A stretch of DNA of 52,690 bases from Limibacillus sp. (GTDB taxonomy: Bacteria; Pseudomonadota; Alphaproteobacteria; Kiloniellales; CECT-8803): assembly GCA_037379885.1 (NCBI GenBank), contig JARRJC010000009.1, forward strand, positions 1-52,690, given 5' to 3'. The stretch's first letter is position 1. The number at the start of each line of letters is the position of its first letter. Below the pieces are notes generated by a model. The model was not told the DNA's origin. It saw nothing but the letters and a program-made list of their open reading frames with translations, and made no database searches. Below are positions 13,295 through 21,750 of the stretch, in pieces. The position numbers were made by a program, and so were the translations under genes.

Positions 13295-16065
13295 CCGGTC
13301 AGGAAGTCGCGGGTCTCCGCGACCGCCTCGGCCAGGCCGCAGCGCCGCACCTCCACCCCCTCCGGAAAGGCCCCGAGCAGGCGCGAAGGCATCATGGGGT
13401 CGAGCAGCACGAAGACGCCGTGATCTTCCGCCCGGCGCACCAGCCGCCCGAAGGCCTGCTTCAAGCGCAGCCGCGTCAGCATGTCGTCGTAGCGCTTCTT
13501 GCCGAAGTGCTCGCGCCGCGCCCGATGCACCAGAGAGGGGCGGGGCCAGGGCACGCGGTCGAAGACGATGAGGCGCAGGGCGCGCCCCGGTACGTCCACG
13601 CCGTCGCGCACGGCATCGGTCCCGAGGAGACAGGAATCGGCCTCGGCCCGGAAGATCTCGACCAGGGTCGAGGTGTCCAGACGGTCGACATGCTGGGCGT
13701 AGAGCGGCAGTCCCGCCTCCTCCAGCTCGGCGGCGATCTTCTGCTGCACGGCCTTCAAGCGGCTGATCGCCGTGAAGAGGCCGAGCGCGCCGCCGCCCGA
13801 GGCCTTGAAGAGCGCGCGGTAGGCGGCGGAGACCTGGATCAGGTCGTCCTTGCGCACGTCATTGACGATGAAGACCTTGGTCTGGGCCGGATAGTCGAAG
13901 GGGCTCGGCATCTGGGCGCGCCAGGCTGCCTCCTCCAGATGGATCGTGCCGGACCGCTGCTCGGCGGCGCGCCAGTCCTCCTCCACCTCGCCGCTGCCGT
14001 CGGTCAGCGTCGCCGAGGTCACCATCAGCCCGTGCGCCTTCTTATAGACGGCCTCGGCCAAGGGCGCGGTCGGGTCGATGAAGTGGCGGTGTGCGCCCAT
14101 GTCCAGCTCGCGGCCCTCAATGCGTTCCACCAGGAAGGAATCGACGAAGGCGCCGGGCGTCTCCCCCTCCAGCAGGTTCTCCAAGAGAGAGCCCCAGGCA
14201 GAGAGCGGCAGCAGGCAGCGCCGCTCCAGGCTGCGCACCAGGGAATCGATGCGCCGCCGCGCTTCGCTCTCCAGCTCGTCGGCCTCCTCCTCGCCCAGGC
14301 GCTGGGCGAGCCGCTTGGCGATCTGCGTTAGAGGGCGCTCCAGCTCGGCCAGGGCGTCGCGCAACCGCTCGGCCGCCACCGCGACATCGGGGTTCAGCGG
14401 ATAGGGTTCGCACTCAACGGAATAGGGGTCGCCGACCCGCTCGCTGCGGGCGAAGACCTGAGTGCGCAGGGCGGCCAGAAAACCTTCCAGCGGCCCCTGT
14501 GGCTGGCCTTCCAGCACGCGCTTGTGCCAGCCGTTGGCGGGCAGGGCGCGGGCGGCGCGCAGCGCCTCCTCCAGCCATTCCAGGTCTTCGGGCCGATCGA
14601 CGATCAGGTCCTCGACGCGGCGTTTCAGGCCGCGCAGCCGCCCGGCCGTGCGGCCGCTGGCGTCGGCGCCCAGGAGCCAGCGGCGCAGCTCTCTGGTCTC
14701 CAACCCGGTCAGGTGGGCTGCAAAGGCGCTGTCGGCGGCATCGAAGAGGTGGTGTCCCTCGTCGAAGACGTAGCGCGTGGGCAGACGCCCCTCGTCCCCG
14801 CCGCCGAGCGCCGCCTGCACCATCACCAGGGCATGGTTGGCGATGACGATGCGCGCGCGCCGGGCGCGGCGCACCGATTTCTCGATATAGCAGCGCGAAT
14901 AGTGCGGGCAGGCCGAATAGATGCACTCGCCGCGCCGGTCGGTGAGGCCCAGGGTGCGCGCCCTGCCGGCGAGATCGGGCAGCCAGCCCGGAAAATCGCC
15001 GCCCACCATGTCGCCGTCGCGCGTGGCCGCCGCCCAGCGCGCCATCAGGCCGACGGCCACCACCTCCTGCGGGCGGGCGGGCAGCTGCGCGACCGCCTCC
15101 TCGTAGTTCAGCAGGCAGAGGTAGTTCTCGCGGCCCTTGCGCACCACGACGCGCCGCGCCTTGGTGGCGGCGTCGGGATAGAGGCGGTCCAGCTCGCCGT
15201 CGATCTGCTGCTGCAGGTTGCGGGTGAAGGTGGAGATCCAGACGCTGCCGTCGTTCTTCTCGGCCCAGAGGCTGGCGGGCGCCAGATAGCCCAGGGTCTT
15301 GCCCACCCCGGTTCCCGCCTCGGCCAGCAGCGCGCGCGGCCTGTCGGGCGCCTCGCGCGGTTGAAAGACCTCGGCGGCGGAGGCGGCGTAGTCGGACTGC
15401 TGGCGGCGCGGCTCGGCGTCCTCGCCCAGCATTTCGGAGAGCCGCTCGCGCGCTTCCTCCGGCGAGACGGAGAGCTGACCGGGCGGCGGTTCGGGCGCAT
15501 GTTCCGACCACTGGCCGAGCTGCTCCCAGACCGCGAACCCCCGGTTGCCGTCGGTACCGCCGATTTGCTGGTCGCGTCCGTAACCCAAGGCCGCAAGGAC
15601 GTAGGGCCCCCATAGCCAGCCGCCCCGGGCCATGGTCCAGGCGACGGCGGCGGCCTGCCGGCGCGCCTTGGCCTCCTGCGCGGCCAGTTCGGTCAGCAGC
15701 GCCTCGGCGGCGCGCGGCAGGGTGAGCGCCTGTTCCTCCAGGCTGTGGGGCGCGGGGAGCCCCAAGACCGCGGCCAGGCCGCGCGGCGTCGGGGCGGCGG
15801 TGCGCGCCGGGCGCACGAAGGCGAAGAGTTCGAGCAGGTCGTAGGCCTCGATACGCTCCAGCCCCACCCGCCGCGCCGAGGCGGGCGCATGGCAGAGCAA
15901 CGGCGGCTGCTTGGCCGTGCGGCGCTGGACCTCCAGGCGGTCGAGATGCTCCACCTCACCATCGGGCGTCAGCCAGACGGCTTCGCTGAACCCGGCAACC
16001 AGAGCAGGCGCCGGCGGCAGGCCGGGCCGGCTGTCGGGGGGAGGGGGAGAGGCGGGATGAACCAT
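13288..16065 (-). CDS. DinG/Rad3-like iron-sulfur superfamily 2 DNA helicase
   Basis: This 925-residue protein is an XPD/DinG-type 5'-3' helicase. Walker A is EAGTGVGKT at about residue 250; the DEAH-like Walker B is DEGHH. Between them four cysteines (two in CIYSACPHYSRC with the flanking Cys in this and the earlier CLLNYEE region) match the 4Fe-4S arch of XPD/DinG. Motifs V/VI near the C-terminus read GVDVPGRALRLIVFDRVPW and QAFGRLVRRAEDHG. The first 200 residues resemble no domain I can name firmly; they may be a degenerate exonuclease-like region, as in other DinG relatives. It is transcribed away from the ECF sigma gene. Identity as a helicase is strong, exact role in repair or R-loop removal is inferred. 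Confidence 0.9.
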   Translation of the reverse strand: MVHPASPPPPDSRPGLPPAPALVAGFSEAVWLTPDGEVEHLDRLEVQRRTAKQPPLLCHAPASARRVGLERIEAYDLLELFAFVRPARTAAPTPRGLAAVLGLPAPHSLEEQALTLPRAAEALLTELAAQEAKARRQAAAVAWTMARGGWLWGPYVLAALGYGRDQQIGGTDGNRGFAVWEQLGQWSEHAPEPPPGQLSVSPEEARERLSEMLGEDAEPRRQQSDYAASAAEVFQPREAPDRPRALLAEAGTGVGKTLGYLAPASLWAEKNDGSVWISTFTRNLQQQIDGELDRLYPDAATKARRVVVRKGRENYLCLLNYEEAVAQLPARPQEVVAVGLMARWAAATRDGDMVGGDFPGWLPDLAGRARTLGLTDRRGECIYSACPHYSRCYIEKSVRRARRARIVIANHALVMVQAALGGGDEGRLPTRYVFDEGHHLFDAADSAFAAHLTGLETRELRRWLLGADASGRTAGRLRGLKRRVEDLIVDRPEDLEWLEEALRAARALPANGWHKRVLEGQPQGPLEGFLAALRTQVFARSERVGDPYSVECEPYPLNPDVAVAAERLRDALAELERPLTQIAKRLAQRLGEEEADELESEARRRIDSLVRSLERRCLLPLSAWGSLLENLLEGETPGAFVDSFLVERIEGRELDMGAHRHFIDPTAPLAEAVYKKAHGLMVTSATLTDGSGEVEEDWRAAEQRSGTIHLEEAAWRAQMPSPFDYPAQTKVFIVNDVRKDDLIQVSAAYRALFKASGGGALGLFTAISRLKAVQQKIAAELEEAGLPLYAQHVDRLDTSTLVEIFRAEADSCLLGTDAVRDGVDVPGRALRLIVFDRVPWPRPSLVHRARREHFGKKRYDDMLTRLRLKQAFGRLVRRAEDHGVFVLLDPMMPSRLLGAFPEGVEVRRCGLAEAVAETRDFLTGY

Positions 16066-16112
16066 GGTGACAAGGAGACTAGCCCTCCGCTCCGTTGCCT
16101 GTCATCACGCCG

Positions 16113-16143
16113 TGAGGGATGTTTTTCGCCGCCGACCCGTATC
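16113..16143 (+). promoter_or_regulatory. Candidate ECF-type autoregulated promoter
   Basis: TGAGGGATG (16113-16121) is followed, after a 16-base spacer, by CGTATC (16138-16143), about 35 bases before the sigma gene. The spacing and the -10 CGT/GT character resemble ECF sigma promoters. The motif has not been compared with other targets. Confidence 0.35.
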
Positions 16144-16177
16144 AAGAGCTTATCGGCGCGCCTATAGTAGAGAGGCC

Positions 16178-16735
16178 ATGACCAAGGGCCCAATCTGGAG
16201 CGAAAACGAGATCCAAGAACTGATGACCGGCGGCAAAGGGCTGTGGGATCGCTTCGTGCGCGACCATGCCCCGCTGATCTATGCCGCCGTGCAGCGCAAG
16301 CTGGTGCCCGCCGGGCGTAGCCAGGACCGCGAAGACGTCGCCCAGGATGTCTTCATCCGGCTCATCAAGAACGATTTCAAGCTGCTGAGGTCCTTCGACG
16401 CCTCGCGCGCGAAGCTTTCGACCTGGCTGACCATCGTCGCCAGCTCCACGGCCATCGATCATCTGCGGCGCAACGCGCGGCCCACCACGGACATCGACGC
16501 GCTTCCCGAGGGACTGCTGAGCGAGCCGGGCAAGGAATACACCTGGATCAACATTCCCGAGGGTCTGTTGTCCGAGCGCCAGGCGCTGGTCCTGGAACTG
16601 CTCTATCAGAAAGACATGGAGGTGGCCGAAGCGGCGGAATTCATGGCGGTCGATCCGCAGACGGTCCGCTCCATGCACCACAAGGCGCTGACCAAGCTGA
16701 GGGCGCATTTCGAAGCCGAGCAAGAAGCGATCTGA
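16178..16735 (+). CDS. ECF-type RNA polymerase sigma factor
   Basis: This 185-residue protein has only sigma regions 2 and 4. Region 2 spans about residues 25-100 (REDVAQDVFIRLIK, then LSTWLTIVASSTAIDHLRR, the -10-recognition helices). Region 4 (about 125-180) carries the helix-turn-helix EVAEAAEFMAVDPQTVRSMHHKAL. I place the start at the ATG at 16178, after an AGAGG site; the frame extends to 16064 but that part is Arg-rich and lacks family similarity. The next gene is a membrane anti-sigma and the third a periplasmic sensor, so this is a classical cell-surface signalling ECF operon that probably controls itself and targets elsewhere. Confidence 0.9.
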   Translation: MTKGPIWSENEIQELMTGGKGLWDRFVRDHAPLIYAAVQRKLVPAGRSQDREDVAQDVFIRLIKNDFKLLRSFDASRAKLSTWLTIVASSTAIDHLRRNARPTTDIDALPEGLLSEPGKEYTWINIPEGLLSERQALVLELLYQKDMEVAEAAEFMAVDPQTVRSMHHKALTKLRAHFEAEQEAI

Positions 16736-16796
16736 CGGGGATGAAGCAGCGGCGGGCTGCGTAGAAGAAACACAAGAGGGCTAAAGGAAAAAAGAA

Positions 16797-17300
16797 ATGA
16801 CCGAAGAAACCCAAAAGAACCGAGAAGCAGCCGCTCTCTGGCGGGAGGCGCGGACTGCTTGGAGCGAAGAGCGGACGGAGCGGAAGCCTGAAGATGCGGG
16901 CGCCGATGCCATGCTGCTGGCCGCCTACCTCGACGGCGGACTAGGCGAGGCGGAGAGCGCCGGGCTGGAAGCGCGGCTCGCCCGCGACCCGGCACTGCTC
17001 GAAGAGCTCCTGGCGCTGAAGGAGCTGGAGCCGGTGGAGCCGCCCATCAACCTGATCCTGAGGGCCCAGGGCTTGGTGCGCGAGGCGCCGAGGACGGCGC
17101 AGCCGGCTAAGAAGCAAGGTTGGTTTGCCGGCGGACTCCTGCAGCCTCTCGGCTGGGCAGGCGCGCTGGCCGCTCTGGTTGTGGTCTGCAGCCTTTCCTT
17201 CGAGTTGGGCCGTGAAGGCTGGGCCGCGGCGAGCGAGTTGGAAAGCGCCTCGGCCTCGGTCGAGACGCCCTTCGACGGCACCGCCGATTTTCCGCTTTAG
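16797..17300 (+). CDS. Putative anti-sigma factor, single membrane span
   Basis: The 167-residue product has an acidic cytoplasmic N-terminal half with a short anti-sigma-domain-like helical bundle (AAYLDGGLGEAESAGLEARL, a pattern common in anti-sigma factors), one hydrophobic helix at about residues 113-135 (LGWAGALAALVVVCSLSF) and a short periplasmic tail. No HxxxCxxC zinc site is present, so it would be a zinc-less type. It lies 61 bases after the sigma gene and 15 bases before the sensor-like gene, with a good AAGGAAA ribosome binding site. Role is inferred from context and topology; sequence similarity alone is modest. Confidence 0.72.
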   Translation: MTEETQKNREAAALWREARTAWSEERTERKPEDAGADAMLLAAYLDGGLGEAESAGLEARLARDPALLEELLALKELEPVEPPINLILRAQGLVREAPRTAQPAKKQGWFAGGLLQPLGWAGALAALVVVCSLSFELGREGWAAASELESASASVETPFDGTADFPL

Positions 17301-17315
17301 GAAGGGTCCTTGGCG

Positions 17316-17795
17316 ATGAACAAGAGCCGCATCCTCTGGGTCGTTCTGATCTTCTCCCTGCTCGCCAACGTCTTCCTTCTGGGCGGGGCGCTCTATACCC
17401 GTCACATCATGGAGGGCTACCGGGACGGCGAGCCGCAGGTCGAACGGATCGTCGAGGAGCTCGACTTGACCGCCCCGCAGCAGGCCAAGCTGCAAGGGGT
17501 CGCAAAGGAAATGCAGGCCTGGCGCGCGGAACGGAACGAGAGACGCGAGGAAGGCAGCGACGAGACCCGTGAGGAGATGTTTGCACTGCTCATGGTTCCC
17601 GAGTTCGACGAAGCGCGCCTTCGCGAGTTGCTGCAAGTCCGACACGCCGAACGCAACGAGCGTTTCGTCATGATGGGCCGCGAGATGCATGGCTTCATGC
17701 AGACGCTTAGCGCCGAACAACAGGCCAAGGCGCTGGAGATGATGCGCGACCGCAGCTTCTGGCGTTACATCATGGGCGGACGCGGCCGGCGTTGA
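17316..17795 (+). CDS. Periplasmic CpxP/CnrX-like (Metal_resist-type) sensor protein
   Basis: The 159-residue protein has an N-terminal uncleaved signal or anchor (WVVLIFSLLANVFLLGGALY) and a long helical periplasmic part. Its LTAPQQAKL and LSAEQQAKALEMM segments are LTxxQ-type repeats found in CpxP, Spy, ZraP and the CnrX heavy-metal sensors; charged Arg/Glu-rich helices with several His and Met residues follow. I prefer the ATG at 17316, nine bases after GGAAGGG, to the TTG at 17310. By analogy with CnrYXH it would relay a periplasmic signal (metal or envelope stress) to the anti-sigma factor. No efflux pump is adjacent, so the signal is unknown. Confidence 0.75.
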   Translation: MNKSRILWVVLIFSLLANVFLLGGALYTRHIMEGYRDGEPQVERIVEELDLTAPQQAKLQGVAKEMQAWRAERNERREEGSDETREEMFALLMVPEFDEARLRELLQVRHAERNERFVMMGREMHGFMQTLSAEQQAKALEMMRDRSFWRYIMGGRGRR

Positions 17796-17868
17796 CCTAG
17801 CGGCTTTCTGGACATAGCTTCTGCGCCGACTTGAACTCCCTGAAGCCTGGGTTGGAAGGAACGGCGCG

Positions 17869-19467
17869 ATGTCGGAACAGCAGGTGCTTGCCGAGCGGCA
17901 GTTGGCGGAAGAGGCGCGGGCCTGGCCCTTTGAGGAAGCGCGCAAGCTGATCGCGCGCACCGGCGGCAAAACCCCCGAGAAAGGCTACGTCCTGTTCGAG
18001 ACCGGCTACGGCCCCTCCGGCCTGCCGCATATCGGCACCTTTGGCGAGGTGGTCCGCACCACGATGGTGCGTCAGGCCTTTCAGCGGCTTTCCGACATAC
18101 CGACCCGGCTGTTCTGCTTTTCCGACGACATGGACGGGCTGCGCAAGGTGCCCGACAACGTGCCCAACAAGGAGCTTCTGCAAAAGCACCTGCACAAGCC
18201 CCTGACGCAGGTGCCCGATCCCTTCGGCACCCACGAGTCCTTCGGACACCACAACAATGCGCGGCTGCGCGCCTTTCTGGATTCCTTCGGTTTCGAGTAC
18301 GAGTTCCAGTCTTCGACCGACTGGTACAAGTCCGGGCGTTTCGACGAGGCTCTGCTTCAGGTGCTGCGCTGCTACGACGAGGTCATGGCGATCATGCTGC
18401 CGACCCTCGGCGAGGAGCGGCGCGCGACCTACAGCCCCTTCCTGCCGGTCAGCCCCAAGAGCGGCCATGTGCTGCAGGTGCCGATCCTGGAGCACGACGC
18501 CCAGGCCGGGACCGTCGTCTTCGAGGACGAGGACGGGACCAAGACAGAGCTGCCGGTGACGGGCGGCAACTGCAAGCTCCAGTGGAAGCCCGACTGGGGC
18601 ATGCGCTGGTACGCGCTGGGCGTCGATTACGAGATGTCGGGCAAGGACCTGATCGATTCCGTGAAGCTCGCCAGCCGCATCTGCCAGACGCTGGGCGCTC
18701 AGGCCCCCGAGGGCTTCAACTACGAGCTCTTCCTGGACGAGAACGGCCAGAAGATCTCCAAGTCCAAGGGCAACGGCCTGACCGTCGACGAGTGGCTGAC
18801 CTACGCCCCGGCGGAGAGCCTGTCGCTGTTCATGTACAACAAGCCGCGCGCGGCCAAGAAGCTCTACTTCGACGTCATCCCAAAGACAGTGGACGACTAT
18901 CTGACCTTCGTGGAGAAGTTCTCGGAGGAGGAGCCCGCAAAGCGGCTTGAGAACCCGGTCTGGCACATCCATGACGGCCAGACGCCGGACACGGCCTCGC
19001 CGGTCTCCTTCGCGCTGCTCCTGAACCTGGCGAGCGCTGCCAACAGCGAGGAAGCCTCGGTCCTCTGGGGTTTCATCGAGCGCTACAACCCCGGCATCAC
19101 GCCCGAGACCTCGCCCATGCTGGCGCGGCTGGTCGAGTTCGCGCTGGTCTACTACCGGGACTTCGTGAAGCCCAACAAGTCCTACCGCGCGCCCAACGAT
19201 ATGGAGCGGGCCGCGCTTGAGGACCTGAAGGCGGAGCTGGAGGCCCTGCCCGCCGACGCGGACGCCGAAGCCATCCAGTTCCAGGTCTACGAAGTCGGCA
19301 AGCGCCATGAGTTCGAGAGCCTGCGCCATTGGTTCAAGGCGCTCTACGAGATCCTTTTGGGCCAGGAACAGGGGCCGCGCATGGGCTCCTTCATCGCGCT
19401 CTACGGCAAGGAGAACTTCCTGGACCTCTTGAAGCGCGCGCTGGCGGGCGAGGACCTGAGCGCCTGA
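17869..19467 (+). CDS. lysS: Lysyl-tRNA synthetase, class I (archaeal type)
   Basis: This 532-residue enzyme charges tRNA-Lys with lysine. Unlike the common class II LysRS it has the class I Rossmann signatures: the HIGH motif as PHIGT (about residues 53-57) and KMSKS as KISKSKGNG (about 294-302). Class I LysRS is typical of Archaea and is also known in Alphaproteobacteria and spirochaetes, a useful lineage marker. The ATG at 17869 follows a strong GGAAGGA. It stands alone after the ECF operon and is followed by palindromic repeats. No class II lysS is in this window; whether the genome has one cannot be seen here. Confidence 0.95.
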   Translation: MSEQQVLAERQLAEEARAWPFEEARKLIARTGGKTPEKGYVLFETGYGPSGLPHIGTFGEVVRTTMVRQAFQRLSDIPTRLFCFSDDMDGLRKVPDNVPNKELLQKHLHKPLTQVPDPFGTHESFGHHNNARLRAFLDSFGFEYEFQSSTDWYKSGRFDEALLQVLRCYDEVMAIMLPTLGEERRATYSPFLPVSPKSGHVLQVPILEHDAQAGTVVFEDEDGTKTELPVTGGNCKLQWKPDWGMRWYALGVDYEMSGKDLIDSVKLASRICQTLGAQAPEGFNYELFLDENGQKISKSKGNGLTVDEWLTYAPAESLSLFMYNKPRAAKKLYFDVIPKTVDDYLTFVEKFSEEEPAKRLENPVWHIHDGQTPDTASPVSFALLLNLASAANSEEASVLWGFIERYNPGITPETSPMLARLVEFALVYYRDFVKPNKSYRAPNDMERAALEDLKAELEALPADADAEAIQFQVYEVGKRHEFESLRHWFKALYEILLGQEQGPRMGSFIALYGKENFLDLLKRALAGEDLSA

Positions 19468-19493
19468 GGCAGGACGCCCGGACGCCCTTGCGC

Positions 19494-19552
19494 CGGCTGC
19501 CCATCCTTCGAGACGGACCCTCGCGGGCCCTCCTCAGGATGAGGATGGAGGG
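19494..19552. repeat. Dispersed palindromic repeat, copy 1
   Basis: First of three related units in the 307-base gap between lysS and moaE. It runs from CGGCTGCCCATCC through GAGACGGACCCTCGCGGG and CCTCCTCAGGATGAGG to GATGGAGGGG. Inner complementary blocks (CCCATCCTT / GGATGG; CCTCA / TGAGG) can fold. Such elements are common between genes in Alphaproteobacteria. Confidence 0.75.
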
Positions 19553-19575
19553 GGAGAAGGCTCACGCTCGTGCGG

Positions 19576-19635
19576 CGGCTGCCCATCCTACGAGACGGAC
19601 CCTCGCGGGTCCTCCTCAGGATGAGGATGGAGGGG
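19576..19635. repeat. Dispersed palindromic repeat, copy 2
   Basis: Nearly identical to copy 1 (differences such as CCTACG for CCTTCG and GGTCC for GGCCC) and in the same orientation, starting 82 bases after it. The tandem arrangement suggests duplication at this site. Confidence 0.75.
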
Positions 19636-19702
19636 ATCGGCGTTGCGAGGGCTGCTGAAAGCCGCAACTTCTCTCCCTGTCGCCAGCCCCGCCCCTTGGC
19701 TC

Positions 19703-19750
19703 GACCCTCATCCTGAGGAGGCCGCCAAGGCGGCCGTCACGAAGGATGGG
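19703..19750. repeat. Dispersed palindromic repeat, copy 3 (inverted, diverged)
   Basis: GACCCTCATCCTGAGGAGG and, 20 bases on, CACGAAGGATGGG are the reverse of the ends of copies 1 and 2; the middle (GCCGCCAAGGCGGCC) is a different perfect palindrome. The unit lies between the lysS and moaE 3' ends, where it could serve as a bidirectional transcript end. Confidence 0.65.
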
Positions 19751-19774
19751 CCGCAAGCGATCAGCCGCGAAAGG

Positions 19775-20224
19775 CTACTTCTTCCAACGCTGGGCGGCCT
19801 TGTCGTCGCTGTCGCGGGCTTCGACCCATTCCGCGCCGCTTTCCTTGTCCTCCAGCTTCCAGAAGGGCGCTTGCGTCTTCAGCCAGTCGATCAGGAAGTG
19901 GCAGGCCTCGAAGGCCGCTTCGCGGTGCGGGGAGGCGGTGGCGACGAGCACGATCTGCTCGCCCGGCTCCAGCCGTCCGTAGCGGTGGATGATGAGGCTC
20001 GCCTCCAGGGGCCAGCGCTGCTTCGCCTCGGCCTCGATCCGCTCCAGCATCTTCTCGGTCATGCCGGGGTAGTGCTCCAGCGTCATGGCGCCGATCTGCT
20101 CGCCGCCGGCCATGTCGCGCACCAGCCCGACAAAGCTGCACAGCCCGCCGATCTTAGGGTTCCCGGCGGTGAGCGCCGCCAGTTCGGCGCCAAGATCGAA
20201 GTCGTCGCGCTGGACGCGAATCAT
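19775..20224 (-). CDS. moaE: Molybdopterin synthase catalytic subunit MoaE
   Basis: MoaE, with MoaD thiocarboxylate as sulfur donor, turns precursor Z (cPMP) into molybdopterin. The 149-residue length matches the family. Recognisable features are the GGLCSFVGLVRD segment near residues 25-40, the LEHYPGMTEKML segment, HRYGRLEPGE, and the conserved SPHREAAFEACHFLIDWLKTQ segment followed by PFWKLE, which holds the active-site lysines. It is the last gene of the minus-strand pgsA-mobB-moeA-moaD-moaE series, 13 bases after moaD. Confidence 0.95.
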   Translation of the reverse strand: MIRVQRDDFDLGAELAALTAGNPKIGGLCSFVGLVRDMAGGEQIGAMTLEHYPGMTEKMLERIEAEAKQRWPLEASLIIHRYGRLEPGEQIVLVATASPHREAAFEACHFLIDWLKTQAPFWKLEDKESGAEWVEARDSDDKAAQRWKK

Positions 20225-20237
20225 GGAAGAAGCCTCC

Positions 20238-20489
20238 TCAGCCGCCGGTCACGGGCGGGAACAGGGCGATCTCATCACCCTGGGCCACGGGGTCGCTTTC
20301 CTTGGCGTACTCCTGATTGACGGCGATGCGCAAGGCACCGCGGTCGGAAAGCGCCTCGGCGTAGCCGGGGCCGCGGGCGGCCAGCCAATCGACCAGTTCG
20401 CCCACGGTTGCGACGTTGTCGGGCAGCGTTACTTCCTCCTCCCCGACTCCGGTCTTCTGTCTCAACCAGGCGAAATAGAGAATCTTCAT
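20238..20489 (-). CDS. moaD: Molybdopterin synthase sulfur carrier subunit MoaD
   Basis: MoaD is a ubiquitin-fold protein whose C-terminal Gly-Gly is adenylated and converted to a thiocarboxylate for MoaE. The 83-residue product starts MKILYFAWLRQKTG and ends FPPVTGG, with the essential diglycine exactly at the end. The longer reading frame, extending to 20678, runs into moeA and is not the real gene. It starts 2 bases after the moeA stop and ends 13 bases before moaE, so the three are one transcript. Confidence 0.95.
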   Translation of the reverse strand: MKILYFAWLRQKTGVGEEEVTLPDNVATVGELVDWLAARGPGYAEALSDRGALRIAVNQEYAKESDPVAQGDEIALFPPVTGG

Positions 20490-20491
20490 GT

Positions 20492-21745
20492 TTAGAGAAC
20501 CTCGCTGAACGGAAGGAAATCGACCAGGGCCCCGGGCTCCAGCAGGGTCATGTCCTCGGGCAGCTCGACAAGCCCGTCGCTCTCCACCAGGGACGAGAGG
20601 ATGCCCGCACCCTGCCGGGAGAACTTCTGCGCGGCGAAGCCGCCGTCCGGCAGAGCGACCAGGGAGGCGCGGACCCATTCGCGCCGCTCGGCCTTCTTCT
20701 TGTGGGTGAAGTCGGAACGCACGAGGAAGCGCCGGGCCGGCAGCATCTCCGCGCCCATCAGGCGCAGGATCAGGGGGCGCACGATGGTCAGGAAGGTCAC
20801 CATCACGGCCACCGGGTTGCCTGGCAGGCCGACGAAGGGCACGCGCGCAATCTGGCCGAGCGCGATGGGCCGTCCCGGCTTGATGGCGAGCCGCCAGACA
20901 TGAAGGTTGCCGAGCGTCTCCACGGCCTGCTTCACGTGGTCTTCCTCGCCGACGGAGATGCCGCCTGAGGTGATCACCAGATCGTGGGCCGCAGCCGCCT
21001 CGGCCAGCGCCGCTTCGATGCCCTTAGCCTTGTCCCGCAGGATGCCGAGGTCGGTCACGGCGCAGCCAAGGCCGGTCAGCAGCCCGGAAAGCACCGCGCG
21101 GTTGGAATCGTAGATGGTCCCGGCCTCCAACGGTTCGCCGGGTTGGCGCAGCTCGTCGCCCGTGGAGAAGAGGGCGACACGCAAGGGGCGGTAGACGGAG
21201 AGTTCGGTCAGGCCGCAAGCCGCCGCCTGTCCCAGGTCCTGGGGCCGCAGACGCCGGCCCTGCGGCACCAGAAGGTCGCCCGTCTTGAAATCCTCGCCCC
21301 GCTTGCGGCGGTTCGAACCCTGCTTGATGCCGGGTGCGATCACCACGCTGTCGTCTTCCTCGCGGCAGTCCTCCTGCATCATCACGGTGTCCGGGCCCTC
21401 GGGCATGGCCGCTCCGGTGAAGATGCGGATCGCCTCGCCGCGCTTGCCCGGGCGGTCCAGTGCGTGGCCGGCGGCGACCCGCGCGCCGATCGGCAGGCGG
21501 GTTTCGCTCCCGGCGTTCAGGTCCTCGAAGAAGACCGCGTAGCCATCGACCGCCGAGTTGTCGTGCGGCGGCACGTCGAAGGGCGCGACCAGCGGCTCGG
21601 CCAACACCCGGTCCAGACAGGCGGCGAGCGGGCGGGTCTCGGGCGCGGTCACCGCTTGCGTGCGCTCGGCCAGCAGCTCAAGCGCCGCCGCCACCCGCAT
21701 CAGCGGGCCGCCATGGGCAAAGCAGTCGTCGCTCAGTTGGGCCAT
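20492..21745 (-). CDS. moeA: Molybdopterin molybdenumtransferase MoeA
   Basis: MoeA inserts molybdate into adenylylated molybdopterin. The 417-residue protein shows the family's PPHDNSAVDGYAV (about residues 58-70), GAAMPEGPDTV, FSTGDEL and SGGISVGEEDHV motifs and the C-terminal domain IV after VGLPGNPVAV. Domains and length are as in E. coli MoeA. It begins 5 bases after the mobB stop and ends 2 bases before moaD. No separate mogA is in the window. Confidence 0.95.
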   Translation of the reverse strand: MAQLSDDCFAHGGPLMRVAAALELLAERTQAVTAPETRPLAACLDRVLAEPLVAPFDVPPHDNSAVDGYAVFFEDLNAGSETRLPIGARVAAGHALDRPGKRGEAIRIFTGAAMPEGPDTVMMQEDCREEDDSVVIAPGIKQGSNRRKRGEDFKTGDLLVPQGRRLRPQDLGQAAACGLTELSVYRPLRVALFSTGDELRQPGEPLEAGTIYDSNRAVLSGLLTGLGCAVTDLGILRDKAKGIEAALAEAAAAHDLVITSGGISVGEEDHVKQAVETLGNLHVWRLAIKPGRPIALGQIARVPFVGLPGNPVAVMVTFLTIVRPLILRLMGAEMLPARRFLVRSDFTHKKKAERREWVRASLVALPDGGFAAQKFSRQGAGILSSLVESDGLVELPEDMTLLEPGALVDFLPFSEVL

Positions 21746-21750
21746 GGCCG

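Noticed and set aside
12277-14331. 684-residue plus-strand open frame
   Set aside because: Crosses the AEC gene out of frame and the antisense of the helicase; no family motifs.
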